Part shown: in pieces, positions 9,044 to 17,907 of the stretch
How positions within the stretch are numbered: the first letter of the stretch is position 1
Layout: each line of letters begins with the position of its first letter
NCBI RefSeq assembly: GCF_024206495.1
Contig: NZ_JAMBPQ010000025.1
Coordinates: 1-64,000, forward strand
Source of the DNA: Paraburkholderia sp. CNPSo 3272
GTDB lineage: Bacteria > Pseudomonadota > Gammaproteobacteria > Burkholderiales > Burkholderiaceae
Reading direction: 5' to 3'
DNA length: 64,000 bases
The notes under the pieces: generated by a model
Databases searched by the model: none
Seen by the model: the letters and a program-made list of their open reading frames with translations, nothing else
What the model was told of the DNA's origin: nothing
Made by a program: the position numbers and the translations under genes

Positions 9044-9871
9044 TTACTGCTGCGGCGCCCCCTGCCAGGCAGGCAACGTAGCCCCGTGATACACAGCAAT
9101 AATCTCCGACGCCACATTAGGCTGCTGATAGCTCTCCACAAGCGCACGCACCCAACCCGCGTTAGCGTCCTTCTCATTCACGGCAATGAAGTTGCGATAA
9201 GGATTGCCAGTCACCTTCTCCTGAGCAATCCGCTCCTGCGGAATCTTGATGCCGGATTTGACGGCCCAGTCCGTATTGACAACGGCCGCATCCAGATCGC
9301 CAATCGCGCGCCCGACGATACCCGAATCAAGTTCCTTGATATGGATATTCTTCGGGTTCTTCGCGATGTCGCGTGCGGTCGGCAGCAGGCCGACGTCCTC
9401 GCGCAACGTAATGAGTCCCTGTGCCTGGAGCAGCAGCAGCGAGCGGCCTTCGTTGCTCGGATCGTTCGGCACGCCAATGGTCGCGCCCTGCGGCAGGTCT
9501 GCCACTGACTTCACCTTGCGCGAATACAGCCCGATAGGCTGCACGTAGGTAAAGCCGACCGGCACGATCTTGTAGCCGCGCGCCTTGATCTGCGCGTCCA
9601 GATACGGCTTGTGCTGGAACGAATTGGCGTCGAGGTCGTGGCTGGAAAGCGCTTCGTTGGGCTGCGTGTATTCGGAGAACGTGGTCACCTTGATCGTGAG
9701 GCCGCGCTTCGCGGCGTTGGCGGCCACCACGCGCCATACGTCCTCGTCTTCACCCGACATGATGCCAACGCGCAACGTCTGATCTGCCGCGTGCGCGAGC
9801 GTCGCGCCCCCAATACTTACGCCCAGCGCGAGCGAAGCCAGCATCGCGCCCAGCAAGGTTCTTTTCTTCAT
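9044..9871 (-). CDS. MetQ/NlpA-family substrate-binding protein (no ABC partner nearby)
   Basis: The 275-residue protein has a classical signal peptide (MKKRTLLGAMLASLALGVSI, cut after AHA-AD) and no lipobox Cys. The mature part is NlpA/MetQ-like: LRVGIMSGEDEDVWRVVAAN, then FSEYTQPNEALSSHDLDANS and FQHKPYLDAQIKARGYKIVP, with the internal GATIGVPNDPSNEGRSLLLL typical of the methionine-binding family. It is periplasmic. The MetN ATPase and MetI permease genes that normally accompany it are absent, so it either serves a distant ABC transporter or acts as an orphan binding protein. ATG codons at 9880 and 9871 are both possible; 9871 gives the best signal peptide. It is divergent from the MFS gene. 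Confidence 0.88.
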   Translation of the reverse strand: MKKRTLLGAMLASLALGVSIGGATLAHAADQTLRVGIMSGEDEDVWRVVAANAAKRGLTIKVTTFSEYTQPNEALSSHDLDANSFQHKPYLDAQIKARGYKIVPVGFTYVQPIGLYSRKVKSVADLPQGATIGVPNDPSNEGRSLLLLQAQGLITLREDVGLLPTARDIAKNPKNIHIKELDSGIVGRAIGDLDAAVVNTDWAVKSGIKIPQERIAQEKVTGNPYRNFIAVNEKDANAGWVRALVESYQQPNVASEIIAVYHGATLPAWQGAPQQ

Positions 9872-10033
9872 AGAATCCATTATTCGAAGAGTTGTGGATA
9901 GGGCGATGCTAGAGAGCGCGCGGCAAGCGGACAACCAATTTTGGGAGGATTGCTTAGCTATATTCGTCGTTTTGCGGCACGCAGCGACGTGGCTAGGATG
10001 CAGCGATTCCATTCCTCACGCGAGTCTCGTTCC

Positions 10034-11530
10034 ATGTCCACTCTCGCCGTTCCCGCTTCGGAACTCGTCGACGCCGCCGGGCAAGCGCAAGCCCCGCAAC
10101 ATGCCGTGATCCGCTCCGCTCAGGACGTCTCCCGTATCGTCAACGCCGGCGCAGCGCAGGGCAGCAACGCGCGTATCGTGATCGCGATCGCACTGGGCGG
10201 TGTGTTTCTCGATGCCTACGATCTCACCTCGCTCGCCTATGGCATCAAGGATATCGCACGCGAATTCTCGCTATCGCCAGTGCAAGTCGGCTTCGTTTCG
10301 GCGGCCATTACGTTCGGCGCGATTCTCGGCGCCCTGTTCGGCGGCTATCTCACGGACCGCGTCGGGCGCTACCGCGTATTCATGGCCGACATGCTGTTCT
10401 TCGTGGTGGCCGCAATCGCGGCCGGGCTCGCGCCCAACGCCTGGGTGCTGGGCGGCGCACGCTTTCTCATGGGCTTCGGGGTGGGGCTCGATCTGCCGGT
10501 CGCCATGGCGTTTCTCGCCGAGTTCTCGCGCGTGGCGGGCAAGGGCAACAAGGCGGCCAGCGTGGCGGCGTGGTGCCCCGCGTGGTACGCGGCCACGAGC
10601 ACCTGCTATCTGCTCATTCTCGGCCTCTATGCGATCCTGCCCGAGCATCAGCTCGGCTGGCTCTGGCGTATCACGCTCGCGTTCGGCGCGGTGCCGGCGC
10701 TCGTCATCATTGCCGTGCGTAGCCGCTATATCAGCGAGTCGCCCGTGTGGGCCGCGAATCAGGGCGATCTGGAAGGCGCGGCGCGCATTCTCAAGCGCTC
10801 GTATGGCGTCGATGCCGTGGTCGAGCGCGGCGAAGCGCCCACGCGAGCGCCGCGTGCCGCTTCATGGCGCAACTACGGCGTGCTTTTCAACGCCACGTAT
10901 CGTCGCCGCACGATTCTTGCCGCAACGATCGGCGCGGCGTCCTCTTTCGGTTACAACGCGATCATTTTCGGCCTGCCCGTGATCATCGCGAGCTTTCTCC
11001 AGCAGGGTCCGCTCACAACCATCGTTGCTTCGCTCACGCTGAACCTGTTGTTCGCTTTCCTTGGCGGGTTGATTGGCGTGCGTACCGCGCCCACCGTCGG
11101 CGCGTGGAAAATGACCGTGCTCGGTCACACACTGCAGTTCGTCTCGCTCATCGGTCTTGCGCTGATCGGCCATCCGGGCAGCGCTTTTTTCGTTGTGGTC
11201 GCTATTGTGCTGCTGGGCGGTTATCTGTTCGGGCAGGGGTTCGGCCCCGGCTCGCATTCCATGACTTATGCGTCGCTCAGCTATCCGACTTCTCTGCGCG
11301 GCATTGGCGTGGGCTTCAATCAGACGCTCGTGCGCTCCGCTTCCACGGTGTCGCTATTCCTTTTTCCCGTGCTCGCCGCGGCGCTCGGCACGAAGGTTTT
11401 CTGGGTGATTGCCGTCGCGCCGCTCACGTCGCTGCTCGTGTTGCTCGCGATCCGCTGGGAACCCTCGGGCTACGACATCGATAGCGAGGATTATGCGGAT
11501 GAGCGCGAAGACGCTGCAATTGCAGCATAA
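10034..11530 (+). CDS. MFS transporter of the sugar/organic-acid type
   Basis: The protein has 498 residues with 12 predicted membrane helices. MFS signature A between helices 2 and 3 is GGYLTDRVGRYRVFMADMLF, and GARFLMGFGVGLDLPVAMAF lies in helix 4. The amino tail (about 45 residues) is hydrophilic. The ATG at 10034 was chosen because the upstream in-frame codons read through the divergent promoter region. A large central loop and the motif YPTSLRGIGVGFNQTLVRSA place it near the metabolite:H+ symporter subfamily. It sits back to back with the MetQ-like gene, about 160 bp apart, and upstream of the YeiH-type gene. The substrate is unknown; an organosulfur acid would fit the neighbourhood. Confidence 0.87.
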   Translation: MSTLAVPASELVDAAGQAQAPQHAVIRSAQDVSRIVNAGAAQGSNARIVIAIALGGVFLDAYDLTSLAYGIKDIAREFSLSPVQVGFVSAAITFGAILGALFGGYLTDRVGRYRVFMADMLFFVVAAIAAGLAPNAWVLGGARFLMGFGVGLDLPVAMAFLAEFSRVAGKGNKAASVAAWCPAWYAATSTCYLLILGLYAILPEHQLGWLWRITLAFGAVPALVIIAVRSRYISESPVWAANQGDLEGAARILKRSYGVDAVVERGEAPTRAPRAASWRNYGVLFNATYRRRTILAATIGAASSFGYNAIIFGLPVIIASFLQQGPLTTIVASLTLNLLFAFLGGLIGVRTAPTVGAWKMTVLGHTLQFVSLIGLALIGHPGSAFFVVVAIVLLGGYLFGQGFGPGSHSMTYASLSYPTSLRGIGVGFNQTLVRSASTVSLFLFPVLAAALGTKVFWVIAVAPLTSLLVLLAIRWEPSGYDIDSEDYADEREDAAIAA

Positions 11531-11655
11531 GCAAAGAGGAATAAGTCATTTTCGTTTCGAACATGCGCATTCCATACTGAGTGCGAGGCGCGTGCTTCGG
11601 GATGTGTAGCGCCTGTTTACCGGCGACACGAGGTTTGAACAGGGGAAAACTAACT

Positions 11656-13071
11656 ATGAGCCATACGACTCTTGCGGATGAGGGTGGCAAGCGTGCGGGT
11701 GAAACCGTAACCGCGCAACGCCGGCCGTTCGGGACGGAAGACTGGTGGGCGGTTGCAATCGGGCTGTTCTTGATTGCGATCGCGTATGGGCTGTTTGCTT
11801 CGGGCGGCAGTATCAAGAGCCTTGCCGTGGCGCCCGGGCGCTGGAACGACTTCGACGAGCTCGCTCGCAACCTCGCCGCGCATGCGGGAGCCTATGTCGC
11901 GCTTTTCGCGGGGTTTGCGGCCGTGTTCTCGGTGGCCATTGCGGCGCTCGGCTTGCCGGTCGCGCAATTCATTCGGGGATTCTTCGTCCTCTTCGTGGCG
12001 TCGGCGGCCATCTTCATCGTGGGCGCCTGGGCGCAGGCCACGCGCTACAACCTTGAGCCGCCGCTCATCGCACTGGCGCTCGGGCTCATCGTGTCGAATA
12101 TTTTCACTGTGCCCGCCTGGCTTGCGCCGGCGCTGCGCGTGGAGTTCTACATCAAGGTCGGGATCGTGCTGCTCGGCGCGACGCTGCCGCTCACGTTGAT
12201 CGTGTGGGCGGGGCCAGTTGCCGTGGGGCAGGCTACCATCGTTTCGCTCGTCACGTTTTTCGTGATCTATGGCGCGGCGCGGGCGCTGAAGATCGACCAA
12301 CGCTTCGCCGCAGTGCTCGGCGTGGGCGGCGCGGTGTGCGGCGTTTCGGCGGCGATTGCGATTGCGGGCGCGGTGCGCGCACGGCGCGAGCAGGCTTCGG
12401 TTGCGATCACGCTGGTCGTGGTATGGGCGATCGTGATGGTGTTCGCGCTGCCGGCGCTTTCGCGTGCGTTCGGCCTGCCGACCGGTGTGGCTGGGGCGTG
12501 GATCGGCACCTCGGAGTTCGCGGACGCGGCGGGCATTGCTGCCGCCCAGGCCTACGGCGACTTTGCGCGACACGCTAGCGGCGCAGTGGCGGGTGCGCCC
12601 GATGCATCGCTGCAAGCATTCGTGTTGATGAAGGTGGTGGGCCGCGACATCTGGATCGGCATCTGGGCCTTCGTGCTGGCGATCGTGGCGACCACGCGCT
12701 GGGACCGCGAGGCCGGTGACGAAGTGCAGACCACGACGCGCGCCCGCGAAATCTGGACGCGGTTTCCCAAGTTCGTGGTCGGGTTCGTGATTGCTTCGGC
12801 GTTTGTCACGTGGGTCGCTTCGCATTACACGCTGGCCGAATACCGCGGCGCCGTAACGCCAGGCTTCGTCGCGCCGATCGTCGCGTTGCGCACGTGGGCG
12901 TTCACGTTCTGCTTTCTCAGCATCGGCCTCACGACTCGCTTCGCCGCGCTTTCGTCAACGGGCGTCAGGCCGCTCGTCGCGTTCACTGTCGGGGTGGCCG
13001 TGAACGTGGTGCTCGGGTATTTGCTTTCGGCGCACCTGTTCGCGCCGTACTGGCTTGCGCTCGGAAAATGA
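11656..13071 (+). CDS. YeiH-family putative sulfate exporter (PF03601)
   Basis: The 471-residue membrane protein has about 11 helices. Family-typical segments are LIALALGLIVSNIFTVPAWL, FYIKVGIVLLGATLPLTLIV and VLGVGGAVCGVSAAIAIAGA, all hallmarks of the conserved YeiH/Cons_hypoth698 family. The start at 11656 has AGGGGAAAACTAACT upstream; the earlier ATG has none. The family is called a sulfate exporter by annotation, with limited experimental support, and acts in the inner membrane. Its final TGA overlaps the ATG of a small cysteine-containing protein (ATGA), so the two are translationally coupled. Confidence 0.88.
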   Translation: MSHTTLADEGGKRAGETVTAQRRPFGTEDWWAVAIGLFLIAIAYGLFASGGSIKSLAVAPGRWNDFDELARNLAAHAGAYVALFAGFAAVFSVAIAALGLPVAQFIRGFFVLFVASAAIFIVGAWAQATRYNLEPPLIALALGLIVSNIFTVPAWLAPALRVEFYIKVGIVLLGATLPLTLIVWAGPVAVGQATIVSLVTFFVIYGAARALKIDQRFAAVLGVGGAVCGVSAAIAIAGAVRARREQASVAITLVVVWAIVMVFALPALSRAFGLPTGVAGAWIGTSEFADAAGIAAAQAYGDFARHASGAVAGAPDASLQAFVLMKVVGRDIWIGIWAFVLAIVATTRWDREAGDEVQTTTRAREIWTRFPKFVVGFVIASAFVTWVASHYTLAEYRGAVTPGFVAPIVALRTWAFTFCFLSIGLTTRFAALSSTGVRPLVAFTVGVAVNVVLGYLLSAHLFAPYWLALGK

Positions 13072-13289
13072 ACTTGAATGGCGCGGCGCAATCCGGGAAG
13101 CGCCCACTGTGTGGGCAGTGTGCGCATTGGGCCGAAGACCGCGCGTTGCTGGAGGCACGCATCCCCGGGTTGGCTTCGTTCGGCTCGGCTTATGGGGCGA
13201 GTGTCGGGGAGAGCCGGTTATGTCTGCGGCACGACCGTTTGACTCAACCGGAGGACCGCTGCGCGGCATTTGTTGCGCGCATCGCGTGA
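13068..13289 (+). CDS. Small Cys-containing soluble protein coupled to the YeiH-type gene
   Basis: This is a 73-residue protein whose ATG lies inside the stop of the YeiH-type gene (ATGA, 13068-13071), the classical layout for translational coupling. It contains CGQCAHW (C-x2-C), then LCLRHDR and EDRC, giving four cysteines as C-x2-C...C-x12-C plus histidines. This spacing could hold a zinc ion or a small metal or sulfur centre. No signal peptide and no membrane helix are seen. I do not recognise a named family. Coupling to a putative sulfate/sulfite exporter suggests an accessory role, which is inference. Confidence 0.65.
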   Translation: MNLNGAAQSGKRPLCGQCAHWAEDRALLEARIPGLASFGSAYGASVGESRLCLRHDRLTQPEDRCAAFVARIA

Positions 13290-13294
13290 GGCAT

Positions 13295-14119
13295 TCAACG
13301 AAGTTCGGGATAGCCTTGCTGCGCGGCGGCATTCGCGATTGCTTCGATCTCGGCGTACGTCTCTCCCCTGAGTCGCGCGAATCCGCGCAGGCGCAACCTG
13401 CCTGCGCGCTCGGCGTCGGCTGCATGAGCGGCATCTAGCGCATCTCGCAGCGCCTGCTTCTGATCGTCGCTGAGTGCGTGCGAGGCGATGAGCGGGAGTC
13501 CGGGTGCGGACGCTGTCATGCCGATGGTTTGCACGCCATCAAACCGTTCGGGGTGCGAATCGTGCAGCAATGCGAACGTGACGCAGTCGATGGCGCCCAC
13601 GTCGGCGGCGCCGCTTGCCAGCGCATCTAACGTGGCCGCGTGCGAGCCTGTCCAGAGCACCGAGGCGAAGAAGCGGCCCTCGCGTGCAAGCGGCGCGACC
13701 GCGTGGCGCAACGCGTTCATGCCGCTATGCGAATCCGCGCTGTTGCATGCGGCGCGCAGGCCGCGGCACGCTTCCAGCGTTTTCGCGCCGCGTTCCCACG
13801 CCTGAGATGAAACGGCGAGCACGCTTCGATAGCGCGGGCCTTCGCAACCGAGTGCGTCGAATATCGGGGTCGCAATCAGGCAGACTTCGTTGGCCAGGCC
13901 GAGCATGCGGTACGGAAACCCGCACGTCTGCGAGAGCAGCAAGTCCTCGCGGCGCCAGTGCGGCATGAGTTCGCCCTCCGGCGCGTTCTCGATCGTGACG
14001 TCGCCTATGTCGAACGAGCGCGCCACGATGCCCAGACTGTCGCTCAACAGCGAGCGCCACGCCGCCGCATGTTGCGGCGTCACGTTGTACATCGGCAGGG
14101 AGGCGATCCAGCGGGTCAT
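13295..14119 (-). CDS. PhnD-like phosphate/phosphonate binding-fold protein without signal peptide
   Basis: The 274-residue protein starts directly with a beta strand (MTRWIASLPMYNVTPQHAAA), so no secretion signal is present. Features of the PhnD/PBP-like group are the central DLLLSQTCGFPYRMLG segment, LEACRGLRAACNSADSHSGM (the hinge with S-x-S-G) and SGAADVGAIDCVTFALL (the G-A-x-D motif). The family normally binds phosphate, phosphite or phosphonate in the periplasm, but many cytoplasmic single-gene homologues of unknown role exist. No ABC permease or ATPase is nearby. It converges with the small Cys protein, with only 5 bp between the two stops. Confidence 0.75.
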   Translation of the reverse strand: MTRWIASLPMYNVTPQHAAAWRSLLSDSLGIVARSFDIGDVTIENAPEGELMPHWRREDLLLSQTCGFPYRMLGLANEVCLIATPIFDALGCEGPRYRSVLAVSSQAWERGAKTLEACRGLRAACNSADSHSGMNALRHAVAPLAREGRFFASVLWTGSHAATLDALASGAADVGAIDCVTFALLHDSHPERFDGVQTIGMTASAPGLPLIASHALSDDQKQALRDALDAAHAADAERAGRLRLRGFARLRGETYAEIEAIANAAAQQGYPELR

Positions 14120-14285
14120 GGGCGCATTCTACGCGCGCGTTCGTGGCGCGTCGCGCGGCACAGTGAGATAAGCAAATGGCAATTCGTTGGTTGGTGAGGC
14201 CCCGCGCGTTCGGTATGGTGAGGACCTGCGTTCCTTTGCTCTCCGTAGGGAGTGGCACCATCCTTCATCGCGGGAGCTGGCGAAC

Positions 14286-15248
14286 ATGGCCGAATACTTC
14301 GACGCAGACCACGCGCGGGAAGTCGCCGCGCTCGCCACCGGGTTCACCGCACGCACGGAATGGCCCACGTGGCTGCTCATCGCCGCGATCTACGGCGGCT
14401 GGTTTGCGGTGCTGGCGTTCCTGCGCTCAGGCCTGCTCACGCTCGTGGCCGCCACGCCGTGCCTCATCGTGCTGTGCGCATGGCACATGTCGCTCCAGCA
14501 CGAACTGCTGCACGGTCATCCCACACGGTTCGCATGGCTGAACATGGCGCTGGGCTGGCCCCCGCTCGCCGTCTGGTTTCCCTATGCGGTGTACCGCGAG
14601 AGCCATATGGCGCATCATCGCGACGAAGCGTTGACAGTGCCCGGCATCGACCCCGAAACCAACTACGTGCAGCACGAGCAGTGGGCCCGCCTGCCGCGCT
14701 GGCATCGCGTGCTGTGGCGCGCACGCAAGAGTTTCGTGGGCCGTGTGGTGATCGGCCCGCCCATGAGCGTGGCAGCGATGCTCGTCGGTGCGGCGAAAGC
14801 GCTGCGAAGCGGCGACTGGCGAGCCGTGCCGATGTGGCTCGCGCACTGCGCGGCCGTCGTGGTGCTTCTCGCGTGGGTGCAGCGTTACGCGGGCGTGCCG
14901 TGGTGGTGGTATCTCGCCGCCGTCACCTGGCCCGCGCTCGGGCTCGCGATGGTCCGCTCGCTGTACGAGCATCGCGCGGCGTCGCATCCGAAGGCGCGCA
15001 TCGCCATCAACGAGGCCGGGCTTGTCATGCGCTTTCTGTATCTGAACAACAACTACCATCTCGTGCACCACGATCTGCCGCGCTTGCCGTGGTTTCAACT
15101 GGCGCGCGCCTATCGCATGCGGCGCGACGACTATCGGCGCAAATGCGGCGGATTCGTGATCGAAGGCTACGCCGCGCTGCTTAGGCGTTACGCGTGGCGC
15201 GCTACGGATGCCCCCGCGCATCCGTTCGGCGACAACGCCGCGCAGTGA
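14286..15248 (+). CDS. Fatty acid desaturase family membrane protein
   Basis: The protein has 320 residues from the ATG at 14286 (GGGAGCTGG upstream); a longer start at 14187 reads through promoter DNA. All three histidine boxes of the FA_desaturase family are present: HELLHGHPT, HMAHHRDEA and HLVHHDLP. They lie between four hydrophobic segments, as expected of an integral di-iron enzyme. It inserts a double bond or hydroxylates a lipid or related substrate, using electrons from a ferredoxin-like partner. No ferredoxin gene is adjacent. Regiospecificity cannot be told. Confidence 0.88.
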   Translation: MAEYFDADHAREVAALATGFTARTEWPTWLLIAAIYGGWFAVLAFLRSGLLTLVAATPCLIVLCAWHMSLQHELLHGHPTRFAWLNMALGWPPLAVWFPYAVYRESHMAHHRDEALTVPGIDPETNYVQHEQWARLPRWHRVLWRARKSFVGRVVIGPPMSVAAMLVGAAKALRSGDWRAVPMWLAHCAAVVVLLAWVQRYAGVPWWWYLAAVTWPALGLAMVRSLYEHRAASHPKARIAINEAGLVMRFLYLNNNYHLVHHDLPRLPWFQLARAYRMRRDDYRRKCGGFVIEGYAALLRRYAWRATDAPAHPFGDNAAQ

Positions 15249-15251
15249 CCT

Positions 15252-16424
15252 TCATTCCCGAAACCGTTTAAAGAAGCGGCGAATGTCGGCCGCGAGAAGA
15301 TCGGGCTCTTCCATGGCGGCGAAATGGCCGCCGCGCGGCATGTCGGTCCATTGCGTGACATCGAACACGCGCTCGAGCCACGACCGCGGCGGATGATTGA
15401 TCTCCTTGGGAAAGCGCGCAAAGGCGACGGGCGGCGCCACGCGTTGCCCGGCCGCGAAGCGAAACGGCTGAAGACGGTTCTCCCAGTACATCTGCATGGA
15501 TGTGCCGATGCTGCCCGTGAACCAGTACAGCGAAAGGTCCGTCAGCAAGGTGTCCTTCGAGAACCGGCGCTCGATGTCACCGTCGCAGTCGCTCCATGCG
15601 CGAAACTTCTCGCCGATCCACGCGGCCAGTCCCGCGGGAGAGTCGTTGAGCGCCGCTGCCGCCGTTTGCGGCTTCGTGCTGTGCATATGCGCGTAGCCGC
15701 CCTCCAGCGCCGCCCAGTCGGTCTTCTCACGCAGATAGGCCTGTTCCGCCTCAGTGAGTGGGGCTTGCGCGGCGTCGATTGCGGGTTCGTACGAGCTGGG
15801 CAGGAAGTTCAGGTGGATGCCCTCGACGGCCGGGCTGTGCCGCGCGGCGAGCGCAATGGACACGCCCGCGCCGAGGTCGCCGCCCTGCGCACCGAAACGC
15901 TCGTAGCCGAGACCGCGCATCAGCGCGGCCCACAGGTCTGCGATTTGGAACGCGGAGGTGCCGGGCGCTCCCGGCGCGGGTGAAAAGGCAAAGCCCGGCA
16001 GCGACGGGACGACGACGTCGAACGCTTCGGCCGGGTCCGCGCCGAATGCGGCGGGGTCGCAGAGCCGGTCGAGCAGCGCATGGAATTCGACGAACGACCC
16101 CGGCCAGCCGTGCGTGATGACGAGCGGGTAGGGCTTCGGGCCCGCGCCGCGCCGATGCACGAAGTGCACGCGCTGGGCACCTGCGCCACCCGCACCCCCC
16201 ACTTCAGCCATAAATTGCGGCAGCCGGTTCAGCGCGCGTTCGGCGGCGCGCCAGTCGTATTCGTCTGTCCAATACGCGACGAGCTCGCGCAGCCACGCAC
16301 TGTCGGCCCCTTGTTGCCACGCCGGCGAGGGCGTAGCGTTGGCCCAGCGCGTGGCGCGCAAACGCCGGCGCAGGTCGTCGAGTGCCTCTTCGGGAACGCG
16401 AATTTCGAATCGGTCGATATGCAT
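15252..16424 (-). CDS. Epoxide hydrolase, microsomal type with EHN domain
   Basis: The protein has 390 residues. An amino-terminal epoxide hydrolase N domain (FEIRVPEEALDDLRRRLRAT, residues about 5-110) is followed by an alpha/beta-hydrolase core. The oxyanion motif is VITHGWPGSFVEFHALLDRL and the nucleophile is the Asp of QGGDLGAGVS. The catalytic His lies in MPRGGHFAAMEEPDLL near the carboxy end. It probably hydrates an epoxide to a diol in the cytosol. Its 3' end lies next to that of the desaturase gene (convergent, 3 bp apart). RBS: GGATGAACCACC before the ATG. Confidence 0.9.
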   Translation of the reverse strand: MHIDRFEIRVPEEALDDLRRRLRATRWANATPSPAWQQGADSAWLRELVAYWTDEYDWRAAERALNRLPQFMAEVGGAGGAGAQRVHFVHRRGAGPKPYPLVITHGWPGSFVEFHALLDRLCDPAAFGADPAEAFDVVVPSLPGFAFSPAPGAPGTSAFQIADLWAALMRGLGYERFGAQGGDLGAGVSIALAARHSPAVEGIHLNFLPSSYEPAIDAAQAPLTEAEQAYLREKTDWAALEGGYAHMHSTKPQTAAAALNDSPAGLAAWIGEKFRAWSDCDGDIERRFSKDTLLTDLSLYWFTGSIGTSMQMYWENRLQPFRFAAGQRVAPPVAFARFPKEINHPPRSWLERVFDVTQWTDMPRGGHFAAMEEPDLLAADIRRFFKRFRE

Positions 16425-16793
16425 GGTGGTTCATCCGTACGCTGGCAGGCCGAGGAACTGACGATTATGAGCGAATTCGCCGCAGCGCATCGGCCGCCTC
16501 AGGGACCCTTCGAATTCCATCGATCGCTTACCAGATGTTTATCGAGGCATCGATTTAAGTTATCGGAGTTTGGCCAGCGAGGCGGGGCGGCGCGCCGCCT
16601 CATCCGGGCGCGCCGCTGCGGCGCAAACCCCACCGCGTCCATGGTTGCCGGTATTTTCAGCCGTCGGCTCCCGCACTCGCTTATTGGCGCCAGCGGTATT
16701 ATTTGGGCAGTCTAGGTAATAGCCCTGGCTACTAGCGCGGTGGGGCCAATTCGTACCGTAGCGCCACGATTCGAATCAGCAGCAGAGGTCCCA
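16425..16793. promoter_or_regulatory. 369-bp divergent control region with inverted repeat upstream of the LigJ-type gene
   Basis: The region holds no convincing gene. It separates the epoxide hydrolase (left) from the 4-oxalomesaconate hydratase (right) and must carry both promoters. A perfect inverted repeat TAGCC-CT-GGCTA lies at 16720-16731 with flanking CTAG on both sides, about 65 bp before the hydratase ATG, a plausible operator position. AGAGG at about 16784 is the hydratase ribosome site. Confidence 0.4.
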
Positions 16794-17819
16794 ATGATCA
16801 TCGACATTCACGGCCACTACACTACGGCGCCCGCAGCGCTGGAGGCGTGGCGCAAACGCCAGATAGCGGGCATCGCCCATCCGTCCGGGATGCCGAAGGC
16901 ATCGGAGCTGAATATCAGCGACGACGAATTGCGCGAATCGATCGAACTCAATCAGCTCAAGCTGATGCGCGAGCGCGGTCTCGATCTGACGATTTTCAGC
17001 CCGCGCGCGAGTTTCATGGCCCATCACATTGGCGACTTCGAGGTGTCGAGCACCTGGGCCGCCATCTGCAATGAGTTGTGCCACCGCGTGAGCGAGCTTT
17101 TTCCGGAGCATTTCGTGCCGGCCGCGATGCTGCCGCAAAGCCCGGGTGTCGATCCCGCCACGTGCGTGCCGGAACTCGTCAAGTGCGTGGAGCAGTACGG
17201 CAATGTAGCGGTCAACCTGAACCCCGATCCCTCGGGCGGCCACTGGACGAGCCCGCCGCTTTCCGATCGCCACTGGTACCCGATCTACGAGAAGCTCGTC
17301 GAATACGACATTCCCGCGATGATCCACGTAAGCACGAGCTGCAACGCGTGCTTCCACACCACGGGCGCGCACTACCTGAACGCGGATACGACTGCGTTCA
17401 TGCAGTGCCTGACGTCGGACCTGTTCCGCGATTTCCCCACGCTGCGGTTCGTGATTCCGCACGGCGGCGGCGCGGTGCCTTATCACTGGGGGCGCTTCCG
17501 GGGCCTCGCGCAGGAGCTGAAGAAGCCGCCGCTCAGCGAGCATCTGCTGAATAACGTGTTCTTCGACACCTGCGTCTATCACCAGCCCGGCATCGACTTG
17601 CTCACGCGCGTGATTCCCGTGGACAACATTCTGTTCGCGAGCGAAATGATCGGTGCGGTGCGCGGCATCGACCCGGAAACGGGCCACAACTACGACGACA
17701 CGAAGCGCTATATCGAAGCCGCGCATGTCGATGCCGCGGATCGCTACAAGATTTACGAAGGCAACGCGCGCCGCGTGTATCCGCGCCTCGACGCGCGGCT
17801 CAAGGCAAAGGGGTTGTGA
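16794..17819 (+). CDS. ligJ: 4-oxalomesaconate hydratase, LigJ-type amidohydrolase
   Basis: The 341-residue amidohydrolase-fold enzyme is of the ACMSD/LigJ group. Its text closely follows LigJ: MIIDIHGHYTTAPAALEAW (metal-binding H-x-H), FSPRASFMAHHIGDFEVSST, NLNPDPSGGHWTSPPL, MIHVSTSCNACFHTTGAHYL, VIPHGGGAVPYHWGRFRGLA and ILFASEMIGAVRGIDPETG. LigJ hydrates 4-oxalomesaconate to 4-carboxy-4-hydroxy-2-oxoadipate in the protocatechuate 4,5-cleavage and gallate pathways. The ATG at 16794 has AGAGG upstream; a GTG at 16740 is a non-conserved extension. It is followed 88 bp later by a ModA-fold gene and then by a tannase gene, which points to gallate as the growth substrate. Confidence 0.88.
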   Translation: MIIDIHGHYTTAPAALEAWRKRQIAGIAHPSGMPKASELNISDDELRESIELNQLKLMRERGLDLTIFSPRASFMAHHIGDFEVSSTWAAICNELCHRVSELFPEHFVPAAMLPQSPGVDPATCVPELVKCVEQYGNVAVNLNPDPSGGHWTSPPLSDRHWYPIYEKLVEYDIPAMIHVSTSCNACFHTTGAHYLNADTTAFMQCLTSDLFRDFPTLRFVIPHGGGAVPYHWGRFRGLAQELKKPPLSEHLLNNVFFDTCVYHQPGIDLLTRVIPVDNILFASEMIGAVRGIDPETGHNYDDTKRYIEAAHVDAADRYKIYEGNARRVYPRLDARLKAKGL

Positions 17820-17907
17820 GCGCGCGCGTAGCGGCTCGCAGTCCATGCGACACCAGCGAAGCGCAAGACAAGGCGGCCTCGCTCACTCTGGACTGAAACG
17901 GAAGTCA

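Noticed and set aside
9044..9871. Complete methionine ABC transporter operon
   Set aside because: Only the MetQ-like binding protein is present; the genes on either side are an LLM monooxygenase and an MFS carrier.
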